Assembly (NCBI GenBank): GCA_947625775.1
Contig: CANQPM010000014.1
Location: 40,517 to 104,516 of the forward strand
DNA length: 64,000 nucleotides
DNA from: an uncultured Lachnospiraceae bacterium
GTDB lineage: Bacteria; Bacillota; Clostridia; Lachnospirales; Lachnospiraceae
Direction of reading: 5' to 3'
Part shown: piece by piece, positions 57,350-64,000 of the stretch
How the letters are laid out: each line of letters opens with the position of its first letter
Position numbering within the stretch: position 1 is the first letter of the stretch
The notes under the pieces: model-generated
The model's input: only the letters and a program-made list of their open reading frames with translations
Database searches by the model: none
What the model was told of the DNA's origin: nothing
Translations under genes and position numbers: made by a program

Positions 57350-58282
57350 TTGATTAAGATACTAGATATATGTTTACTCGGCACAGGCGGAATGATGCCC
57401 CTGCCCTACAGGTGGCTCACATCGCTCATGGCAAGATATAACGGCACAGGCATATTGATAGATTGCGGCGAGGGCACCCAGATAGCCATGAAGGAAAAGG
57501 GCTGGAGCCCCAAGCCCATTGACATAATGTGCTTTACCCACTATCACGCAGACCACATATCAGGGCTTCCTGGCATGCTCCTCACCATGGGCAACGCAGA
57601 AAAAACAACCCCGCTTTTGATGATAGGCCCCAAAGGGCTTACCCGCGTGGTGAACGCGCTCAGGGCAGTAGCCCCAGAGCTTCCTTTTGAGCTTGAATTT
57701 ATGGAAATAACAGAGCCAAAGCAGACATTTGAATTTGACGGCTTCAAAATAGAAGCCTTCCGCGTAAACCACAACGTAACCTGCTACGGCTACAGCATTA
57801 TAATAGAGAGAAAAGGCAAATTCCAGCTTGACAAAGCGCTTGCGCTTGGCATCGACAGGCGTTTCTGGAACCGCCTGCAAAAAGGCGAAACCTTGGAAAT
57901 AGACGGTAAAACCTACACGCCCGATATGGTACTCGGCGCACCCAGAAAAGGGATAAAAGTCACCTACTGTACAGACTCCCGCCCTACAGACAGCATAATA
58001 CAAAACGCAAAAAACGCCGATTTATTCATATGCGAAGGAATGTACGGCGAGCCCGACAAGCAGGAAAAAGCAAAGGAATACAAGCACATGACCTTTTACG
58101 AGGCGGCAGAGCTTGCGCGTCAGGCAGACGCATCAAAGCTTTGGCTCACCCACTATTCACCGTCGCTTTCACGCCCCGAAGACTACAAAAACGAAGTCCG
58201 CGCGATATTTCCCAATACCCACATAGCGCGTGACGGCTGGAGCGAGGAGCTTTCATTCGAGGACGAGGAAGGCGAGCAGTAA
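57350..58282 (+). CDS. rnz: Ribonuclease Z
   Basis: 310 residues, metallo-beta-lactamase fold. The family motif THYHADHISGLPGMLL is present, plus GTGGMMPLPYRWLTSLM at the N-terminus and LTHYSPS with a later metal His. It processes tRNA 3' ends lacking encoded CCA, consistent with the tRNA-Ser in this window, which lacks CCA. TTG start with AAAGG three bases upstream, slightly unusual. Position between rimI and the next gene is less common than the rest of the cluster. Confidence 0.9.
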   Translation: MIKILDICLLGTGGMMPLPYRWLTSLMARYNGTGILIDCGEGTQIAMKEKGWSPKPIDIMCFTHYHADHISGLPGMLLTMGNAEKTTPLLMIGPKGLTRVVNALRAVAPELPFELEFMEITEPKQTFEFDGFKIEAFRVNHNVTCYGYSIIIERKGKFQLDKALALGIDRRFWNRLQKGETLEIDGKTYTPDMVLGAPRKGIKVTYCTDSRPTDSIIQNAKNADLFICEGMYGEPDKQEKAKEYKHMTFYEAAELARQADASKLWLTHYSPSLSRPEDYKNEVRAIFPNTHIARDGWSEELSFEDEEGEQ

Positions 58283-58303
58283 AATCCGAAAGGAGGAAAG
58301 ATT

Positions 58304-58867
58304 ATGTCAAAAGTAAAAACAGCCATTGTAATAGTAATAGCCATAGCGCTTATCGGAGGATATTATTTTTATCTGTCAAATAAAAACTCAAAAGAAGACG
58401 AGCTTACAGTCACGGCAGTCCAGAATGTGATAATGCGCGATTTGGAGACAAACTATCCTCCCACGCCAAAGGAGGTAGTAAAATACTACAGCGAGCTTGC
58501 CAAATGCCTGTATAACGAGCAGTACACAGACGAGCAGCTCACCCAGATGGCGGATAAGCTTCTTGCTATATATGATGATGAGCTTGCGCAAAATAACCCG
58601 CGCGAGCAGTACATCAAAGATTTGGAAAAAGAAGTTGAAGGCTTCAAGTCGGAGGGCAATTCGATAGTTTCCTATACTCCGTCTTCATCTACAGATGTGG
58701 AAAAGTACGTGCATGAGGGCAGGGAATGTGCTGCCCTGTACTGTATTTACACAATAAAAAACGGCACGCGCACCACCTCGTCGCAGCAGGAGTTTGTTCT
58801 CCGCCAAGACACGCAGACTGGGCATTGGAAAATTTTAGGCTTCAACGTAACAAACCCCACGAAATAG
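58304..58867 (+). CDS. Small membrane-anchored protein of unknown function
   Basis: 187 residues. One transmembrane segment at about 6-23 (TAIVIVIAIALIGGYYFYL), then an extracellular domain with EDELTVTAVQNVIMRDLETN and a C-terminal REYVLRQDTQTGHWKILGFN-like region (QEFVLRQDTQTGHWKILGF). This resembles DUF6715-type lipoprotein-like proteins of Lachnospiraceae. No catalytic motif. AAAGGAGG precedes the ATG. Confidence 0.6.
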   Translation: MSKVKTAIVIVIAIALIGGYYFYLSNKNSKEDELTVTAVQNVIMRDLETNYPPTPKEVVKYYSELAKCLYNEQYTDEQLTQMADKLLAIYDDELAQNNPREQYIKDLEKEVEGFKSEGNSIVSYTPSSSTDVEKYVHEGRECAALYCIYTIKNGTRTTSSQQEFVLRQDTQTGHWKILGFNVTNPTK

Positions 58868-58897
58868 ACAAAAAATCAGCCCAAACGAAAGGAAAAT

Positions 58898-59926
58898 ATG
58901 GATACAAATAATGATGTCCTCATACTGGCTATAGAAAGCTCCTGCGACGAAACAGCAGCGGCAGTCGTAAAAAACGGGCGAGAGGTTCTCTCAAACATTA
59001 TTTTCTCGCAGATAGACCTTCACACCATTTACGGCGGCGTAGTGCCGGAAATAGCCTCGCGAAAGCATATAGAAAAAATAAATCAGGTAATAGAAGAAGC
59101 GCTTAACAAAGCGGGCGTCACTCTGGATGACATCACGGCTGTTGCCGTCACCTATGGGTCAGGTTTAGTCGGCGCGCTCTTAGTCGGCGTATCAGCGGCA
59201 AAGGCGATAAGCTTTGCCACAGGCAAGCCTCTTATCGGAGTACACCACATAGAAGGTCACATCAGCGCCAACTTTATAGAAAACAAAAATCTTGAGCCGC
59301 CCTTTGTCTGCCTTGTGGTATCAGGCGGTCATACTCATCTCGTAATAGTAAGGAACTATGGAGAATACGAAATTTTAGGGTATACAAGAGACGACGCAGC
59401 AGGCGAGGCGTTTGACAAGGTAGCACGTGCCATCGGACTAGGCTATCCCGGAGGCCCCAAAATAGACAAGCTTTCAAAAGAAGGAAATGCCGACGCGATA
59501 AAATTTCCGCGCGCAAAGGTGGACAGCTCCGAGTATGATTTTAGCTTCAGCGGGCTAAAATCAGCCGTACTAAACTACCTTAACTCATGTGAAATGAAAA
59601 ATATAGAAGTAAATACAGCAGACGTAGCCGCCTCCTTCCAAAAGGCGGTTATAGATGTGCTTGTGGAGCATTCACTTGCCGCAGTCAGACAATGTGGCTT
59701 TACGAAATTTGCCATAGCAGGCGGCGTAGCGTCAAACTCCACGCTGAGAGCAGTATTTGAGCAGGAATGTAAAAAAAGACATATCGAATTTTTCCACCCG
59801 TCTCCTATACTCTGCACGGACAATGCCGCAATGATAGGCGCAGCGGGCTACTACGAATATATAAAGGGCGTGCGCAGCGGTTACGACCTTAACGCAGTCC
59901 CCAATCTAAGACTGGGAGAAAGATAA
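58898..59926 (+). CDS. tsaD: tRNA N6-adenosine threonylcarbamoyltransferase TsaD
   Basis: 342 residues. It has [13 protein letters not shown] at the start, the metal-binding [11 protein letters not shown], the nucleotide-binding [13 protein letters not shown] and [10 protein letters not shown]. It completes t6A synthesis with TsaB and TsaE. AAAGGAAAA before the ATG. The stop is immediately followed by the ATG of ispD. Confidence 0.97.
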   Translation: MDTNNDVLILAIESSCDETAAAVVKNGREVLSNIIFSQIDLHTIYGGVVPEIASRKHIEKINQVIEEALNKAGVTLDDITAVAVTYGSGLVGALLVGVSAAKAISFATGKPLIGVHHIEGHISANFIENKNLEPPFVCLVVSGGHTHLVIVRNYGEYEILGYTRDDAAGEAFDKVARAIGLGYPGGPKIDKLSKEGNADAIKFPRAKVDSSEYDFSFSGLKSAVLNYLNSCEMKNIEVNTADVAASFQKAVIDVLVEHSLAAVRQCGFTKFAIAGGVASNSTLRAVFEQECKKRHIEFFHPSPILCTDNAAMIGAAGYYEYIKGVRSGYDLNAVPNLRLGER

Positions 59927-60631
59927 ATGAAAACCACAGCAATAGTCCTGGCAGCAGGACAGGGCAGACGCATGAAAAGCGCCACTCACAAACAGTATCT
60001 TCTGATAAAAGGCAAGCCTGTTTTGTACTATTCCCTGAAAGTGTTTGAGGACAGCTTCATAGACAACATAGTGCTCGTGACAGGCAAAGGCGAGCAGGAA
60101 TTTTGCCAAAAAGAAATAATCGAAAAATACAATTTAAAAAAAATAACCGCCATAACAGAGGGAGGCTTAGAACGCTATCATTCCGTAGCATACGGCCTGC
60201 GCGCAATTAAATGGGAATGTGATTATGTATTTATCCATGACGGCGCGCGCCCATTTATAGATAATGAGATGCTTATGCGCGCTCTAAATGAAGTGCAGGC
60301 TTCAGGCGCCTGCGTGACAGGCATGCCCGTAAAGGATACAGTAAAAATCGCTGATGACAGCCAATACATCGCAAGCACTCCGCCGCGTTCGCTTGTGTGG
60401 CAGATACAAACCCCACAGGTATTTGAAAAAAATTTAATTACAGACGCATACGAAAAGCTTCTGTCAAATGAAAATAAGCTTATAGCAGACGGCATAGGCA
60501 TCACAGACGACGCAATGGCAGTAGAATATTTTTTCAACAAAAAAATAAAACTTGTAGAAGGCTCCTACCGAAATATAAAAATTACAACACCCGAGGATTT
60601 GGAAATAGCTAGGATTTTTATTGATGCATAA
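59927..60631 (+). CDS. ispD: 2-C-methyl-D-erythritol 4-phosphate cytidylyltransferase
   Basis: 234 residues. Makes CDP-methylerythritol in the non-mevalonate isoprenoid pathway. Nucleotide motif VLAAGQGRRMKSATHKQYL at the start, HDGARPFI, and TDDAMAVEYFFNKKIKLVEGS near the end. It abuts tsaD with no gap, so translation is coupled. No ispF is in the window. Confidence 0.95.
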   Translation: MKTTAIVLAAGQGRRMKSATHKQYLLIKGKPVLYYSLKVFEDSFIDNIVLVTGKGEQEFCQKEIIEKYNLKKITAITEGGLERYHSVAYGLRAIKWECDYVFIHDGARPFIDNEMLMRALNEVQASGACVTGMPVKDTVKIADDSQYIASTPPRSLVWQIQTPQVFEKNLITDAYEKLLSNENKLIADGIGITDDAMAVEYFFNKKIKLVEGSYRNIKITTPEDLEIARIFIDA

Positions 60632-60710
60632 TACTCAAAACCTTGGCCTGATAGTGATAAGGAACTAATCAAACTTCAACTGTCGGCTGACGGTTTTGGG
60701 TGCATATGAG

Positions 60711-60754
60711 AATCGCCCGTCAGATTCCCAAACAGGATTCGGACGGGCGGTTTT
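60711..60754 (+). terminator. Intrinsic terminator after ispD
   Basis: AATCGCCCGTC (60711-60721) pairs with GACGGGCGGTT (60742-60752) around a 20-base loop, followed by TTTT. It marks the end of the tsa/ispD operon. Immediately beyond, sequence composition changes. Confidence 0.75.
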
Positions 60755-60878
60755 GCATGACAATCCATATTTCACTTAGCCAAAAGCATAATGATAGCGA
60801 TGATAGCGTTCAAAGTCTTAAGGGCTTTACTTTGCTCGTTGCATATCTTGTGCTTAAATCATATTCTCCCGATTCTTT

Positions 60879-62207
60879 TTATGCCTGTTCCATAATCCAA
60901 TGTTGGTAAAAATAGATGGAGCAGATCGCTGCTACAGACCATCCGCATGGCCACGCACACCAAATTCCAGTAGACTCCAGAGGTGTCTGTGCCAAGATAA
61001 TAGCTAAAGCGACACGGAGAATCAGGTCAGCAAAGGTGGCTGCCATAAACTTTTTCATCTGTTCGGCTCCACGGAGAATGCCGTCTGCCACCAGCTTTGC
61101 AGAAATTACAAAATAGAATGGGGAGAGAATACGCAGAAATGTACTGCCTACTCTAAGGGCTGTCGCTGTAGGTTCATCCAGGAACAGATACAGAAGGAAT
61201 CTCCCCGCGAAGAAGTATAGCAGAAACAGCGGCAGACTTAACAGCCATACGAGCTTCACGCCAGCGCGGAATCCCTCTTTTACTCTTGGCAATTTCTGAG
61301 CGCCAACATTCTGTGCGGTATAATTGGAGATGCCGTTGCCCAGTGTTGTAAACGATGTTATGACAAGGTTATTCAGCTTGACTGCCGCGGAATATCCGGC
61401 CATAACACTGGTGCCGAAACCGTTGATAACGCCTTGAATGATAATGTTTCCCACAGAGATAAAACTCTGCTGCAAAATACTTGGAACCGCAATAACAGTA
61501 AGCTTCTTCAAAATAGGAAATGAGAACCATCCGGAATTTCCCTGTACCTGTATTTTCTTCAAACGCAAGAGCACTACAGTCATTGCCAGCACACAACTGA
61601 TTCCCTGACAGATAAAAGTAGCCCAGGCAACACCGCCTACTCCCATATCAAAGGCGGTAACAAAAAGGATGTCTGCTCCTATATTTGCGGTGGAGGAGGC
61701 TGCCAGGAAAACAAACGGGGTGTGAGAATCGCCCAAGGCAGAAAAGATGCCGTTGGCAATGTTATAAAAGAACACAAAAGGCAGCCCCATAATGTAAATG
61801 TCCAAGTATAGCTTGGAATCGGCAAATGCTTCGGTTGGGGTATGGATCAAATGGAGCAGCGTTTCACAGCCTATCATACCTCCGATCATCAAAATTCCGC
61901 AGATTACCGCACTTGCAACACAGGCGGTTGATACGGCAGTTTTCATTTGACCATAGTCTCTTGCTCCAAAAAATTGCGATACAATAACTGAGCAGCCAAT
62001 ATTGCATCCAAAGGCGAAAGCAATAAAAATCAGCGTAACTTCATAACTGTTCCCCACAGAAGCAAGGGCGGTTTCTCCAATGAATTTGCCTGCAACTAAA
62101 CTGTCGGCAATATTGTACAGCTGCTGAAAAATAATACTGCCAAACAGCGGAAAGCAAAACCGCCATAGAACAGTTTCTGGTCTTCCGACTGTCAAATCTT
62201 TGTTCAT
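60879..62207 (-). CDS. MATE-family multidrug efflux transporter
   Basis: 442 residues, twelve hydrophobic segments. MATE features: N-terminal PLFGSIIFQQLYNIADSLVAGKFIGETALASVGNSY and a duplicated half near 240-290. It exports cationic drugs or metabolites using Na+ or H+. Codon and base composition are more balanced than in neighbours, with fewer ATA Ile codons. GGAGGAG sits before the start at 62207. Divergently transcribed from the LysR regulator, which probably controls it. Confidence 0.9.
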   Translation of the reverse strand: MNKDLTVGRPETVLWRFCFPLFGSIIFQQLYNIADSLVAGKFIGETALASVGNSYEVTLIFIAFAFGCNIGCSVIVSQFFGARDYGQMKTAVSTACVASAVICGILMIGGMIGCETLLHLIHTPTEAFADSKLYLDIYIMGLPFVFFYNIANGIFSALGDSHTPFVFLAASSTANIGADILFVTAFDMGVGGVAWATFICQGISCVLAMTVVLLRLKKIQVQGNSGWFSFPILKKLTVIAVPSILQQSFISVGNIIIQGVINGFGTSVMAGYSAAVKLNNLVITSFTTLGNGISNYTAQNVGAQKLPRVKEGFRAGVKLVWLLSLPLFLLYFFAGRFLLYLFLDEPTATALRVGSTFLRILSPFYFVISAKLVADGILRGAEQMKKFMAATFADLILRVALAIILAQTPLESTGIWCAWPCGWSVAAICSIYFYQHWIMEQA

Positions 62208-62239
62208 AATGATATACTCCTCCTTTTGCTGAAATCGTA

Positions 62240-62268
62240 TTGACTCCAGACTGCATATCGATTATAAT
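62240..62268 (+). promoter_or_regulatory. Promoter of the LysR gene
   Basis: TTGACT (62240-62245), 17-bp spacer, TATAAT (62263-62268). Confidence 0.7.
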
Positions 62269-62311
62269 ACTCGCACAGACATATGTAAAATATCAATATT
62301 TTAATGCATAT

Positions 62312-62326
62312 ATATCAAATTGATAT
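62312..62326. promoter_or_regulatory. Possible LysR-type operator
   Basis: ATATCAA A TTGATAT, perfect 7-bp arms with one centre base; contains a T-N11-A motif as expected for LysR-family sites. It lies between the LysR promoter and its start, 105 bp from the MATE start. Confidence 0.5.
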
Positions 62327-62336
62327 GGTGAAGGAT

Positions 62337-63227
62337 ATGAATCTCAGTTATGACAATTATCGAATTTTTTATTATGTCGCCAAATATCAAGGGTTTACTC
62401 ATGCGGCTCTCGTCTTGGGTAACAGTCAGCCCAACATTACTCGAACGATTAAGAATCTGGAGCAGGCATTGGGATGCAAACTATTCGTTCGTTCAAATCA
62501 TGGAGTTCAGTTGACGCCTGAAGGCGAAAAGTTGTACGCCCATGTTTCCTTGGCGTTTCAGCATATCCAAGCCGGGGAGGCCGAGCTTGTGGCAAATCAA
62601 AGTCTGGAAAGCGGTGTTGTGACGATTGCTGCCAGCGAAATTGCCCTACACTATTGCTTGTTGCCTATACTAAAAGTTTATCGCACAATGTATCCGGGCG
62701 TTCGCATTCGAGTATTCAACAACTCCAGTCCCCAGGCTGTTGAAGTGCTGAAAAACGGATTGGCTGATTTTGCCGTAGTAACAGCGTCACACGATTTTCC
62801 TAAAACGGTGCATTGCCATAGAATTATGGATGCACAGGAAATACCTATCGCCGGAAGCCCGTTCTCTTTTTTACGGGAGAAATCACTGACGTTAAAAGAA
62901 TTAGCATGTTATCCCTTAGTTGGCCTTGCGCCAAATACTTCGACCTTCGATTTTTATAGCCAGTTGTTCGGAACACAGGGATTGATATTCCAGCCGGATG
63001 TGGAGGTAGCCACAGCAGACCAAATTCTCCCAATGATAAAAAACGGTCTGGGGATTGGGTTTGCGCCAATGGCTTTTGCTCAAGACGATATTCTGTCGGG
63101 GAACGTGTTTGTACTCCAACTGAACGAGACAATTCCTGCTCGTCCAATCTATTTCCTGAAACAGACAGACCAACCACTAAGCCTTGCGGCGAAAGAATTG
63201 GAAACAATGATCGTGAACAAATCATAA
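62337..63227 (+). CDS. LysR-family transcriptional regulator
   Basis: 296 residues. The N-terminal winged helix-turn-helix starts MNLSYDNYRIFYYVAKYQGF and includes AALVLGNSQPNITRTIKNLE. The C-terminal substrate-binding domain has ADFAVVTASHDFPKTV and GLGIGFAPMAFAQDD. GAAGG just before the ATG at 62337 is chosen over an upstream in-frame ATG without a site. Divergent to the MATE gene, likely its regulator. Confidence 0.9.
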   Translation: MNLSYDNYRIFYYVAKYQGFTHAALVLGNSQPNITRTIKNLEQALGCKLFVRSNHGVQLTPEGEKLYAHVSLAFQHIQAGEAELVANQSLESGVVTIAASEIALHYCLLPILKVYRTMYPGVRIRVFNNSSPQAVEVLKNGLADFAVVTASHDFPKTVHCHRIMDAQEIPIAGSPFSFLREKSLTLKELACYPLVGLAPNTSTFDFYSQLFGTQGLIFQPDVEVATADQILPMIKNGLGIGFAPMAFAQDDILSGNVFVLQLNETIPARPIYFLKQTDQPLSLAAKELETMIVNKS

Positions 63228-63275
63228 TGCTGGTATTCAGAAATGTCCTGATAGCCGAAAACAGTATGCCATGCT

Positions 63276-63581
63276 GTGCTGGAGCGTATCCGTACCGTCA
63301 ATGAGTATATCTGGGAGGATGCCGAGAAATTCCAGGAGGAATGGCTCCAATGCCGCCGCGCCGATCAGGAGCGGGGCATCCGGGAGGATAAGAAGCGGCT
63401 GGCGCAGGCGATTGTGAACGAGTATATCAAGAAGATTATCGTATTTCCCTCGGATAAGTCCAGCGGCAAGCGCAGGCAGAAGATAAAGATTTACTTCAAC
63501 TTTCCGGACGAGGTTGAAATCCCCGCTCTTGAGCAGTCTGTCACCCTTAAACAGACCTACGGACGCAGAAAGACGGCGTGA
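63276..63581 (+). pseudogene. Remnant of a large serine recombinase (C-terminus)
   Basis: 101 codons whose end, IIVFPSDKSSGKRRQKIKIYF followed by a beta strand, resembles the C-terminal domain of large serine recombinases of Clostridia-type mobile elements. The catalytic N-terminal domain with its Ser is absent in this window. It is taken as the tail of a decayed integrase, supporting an acquired origin of the adjacent MATE-LysR genes. Confidence 0.6.
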
Positions 63582-63718
63582 CACATCGTCACGCCGCCCT
63601 CTGCGGCAAAATAGTTGCTTATCACTATTAGCCCTTATATTTAAGGACTTTTTTGATGGAGAAAATATATTCAAGAAAAAAGCGCAAGAAAAAAGTTGGA
63701 AAAATTTAAAAAAAGTTG

Positions 63719-63747
63719 TTGACAAAATATCAGTGGTTGTCTATAAT
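63719..63747 (+). promoter_or_regulatory. Promoter of tRNA-Ser
   Basis: TTGACA (63719-63724), 17-bp spacer, TATAAT (63742-63747), both boxes consensus. The tRNA begins 63 bp downstream. Confidence 0.85.
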
Positions 63748-63809
63748 AAATCTTGCGCTGTTGATGAAAGCAAAGTCACACAGCAGCTATAGAAGTTAAT
63801 ATTAGTTAT

Positions 63810-63895
63810 GGAGAGGTATCGAAGTGGTCATAACGAGGCGGTCTTGAAAACCGTTTGCCTGCAAGGGCGCGTGGGTTCGAATCCCACCCTCTCCG
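63810..63895 (+). tRNA. tRNA-Ser (anticodon UGA)
   Basis: 86 bases. Acceptor GGAGAGG pairs with CCTCTCC plus discriminator G. Anticodon loop CTTGAAA gives UGA, reading UCA and related Ser codons. A long variable arm typical of class II Ser tRNAs and the T loop GTTCGAATC are present. No CCA is encoded. A hairpin with arms TTTATTTCTG/CAGAAATAAA lies just after it (63898-63923). Confidence 0.95.
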
Positions 63896-64000
63896 TTTTT
63901 ATTTCTGTCTATACAGAAATAAAAGCACCTTGACAAATAAACAGTAATGCAGACCTGAAAATTCTAAGAGAAAAGAAAGTTAAAGAGAAGTTCAGAGAAC

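Noticed and set aside
60700..60909. 69-codon frame between ispD and the MATE gene
   Set aside because: It spans the ispD terminator and overlaps the MATE 3' end; no ribosome binding site.
63514..63792. 92-codon frame before tRNA-Ser
   Set aside because: It overlaps the recombinase remnant and the tRNA promoter and shows no protein-like pattern.
60879..63895. Intact integrative element next to tRNA-Ser
   Set aside because: No full integrase, excisionase or repeated tRNA end was seen, so only a remnant can be claimed.

Overview
The window reads as a chromosomal segment of an anaerobic, butyrate-producing Gram-positive bacterium of the Lachnospiraceae type (Clostridia). The evidence is the ribosomal cluster order secY-adk-map-KOW-infA-rpmJ-rpsM-rpsK-rpsD-rpoA-rplQ, an ECF-transporter module between rplQ and truA, the thl-crt-hbd-bcd-etfB-etfA butyrate operon, a class II galT, strong GGAGG ribosome binding sites, and promoters close to TTGACA-17-TATAAT. 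The genus cannot be fixed from the sequence alone.

Layout. 1-11236: the end of the spc/alpha ribosomal operons, a small DnaJ-domain gene, the ecfA1-ecfA2-ecfT energizing module, truA, and rplM-rpsI behind an L13-type leader. 11482-20267: an oxidoreductase, a convergent 7TM-GGDEF cyclase, an SDR, a thioredoxin-reductase-like enzyme, an SH3/NlpC-P60 cell-wall hydrolase, a cluster of DnaA boxes, long HPF and an M23 peptidase. 20285-26782: the butyrate operon behind a promoter carrying a Rex-like operator, with a duplicated terminator-like repeat between thl and crt. 26860-32509: an accessory stretch with Uma2, GNAT, HD, GyrI-like, a broken VOC gene, DUF1349 and a HipA-like kinase pair, mixed with repeats. 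32557-44875: a galactan/galactoside locus (GH53, galK, galT, GH31, GH2 lacZ, a 612-residue protein of unknown function, a zinc ribbon). 44973-47139: a cobalamin riboswitch and terminator controlling an exported CbiK-like lipoprotein. 47250-60631: nitroreductase, secA, prfB with a programmed frameshift, DUF975, tex, ycxB-like, and the t6A/rimI/rnz/tsaD/ispD group. 60879-63581: MATE and LysR genes with the tail of a serine recombinase, probably an acquired island, followed by tRNA-Ser(UGA).

How the genes work together. The thl-etfA operon converts two acetyl-CoA to butyryl-CoA and is probably repressed by Rex at high NAD+/NADH. GH53 and LacZ release galactose from beta-galactans, which GalK and GalT feed into the Leloir pathway. 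TsaE, TsaB and TsaD make the tRNA t6A modification.

The most unusual signal is a pair of 232-234 bp foldback elements (27679-27910 and 36514-36747). They share identical 18-bp outer arms and loops, but their stems differ in sequence and each difference is matched on the opposite arm. This is the covariation expected of a conserved folded structure and not of simple DNA duplication. A second, unrelated branched foldback lies at 51673-51839.
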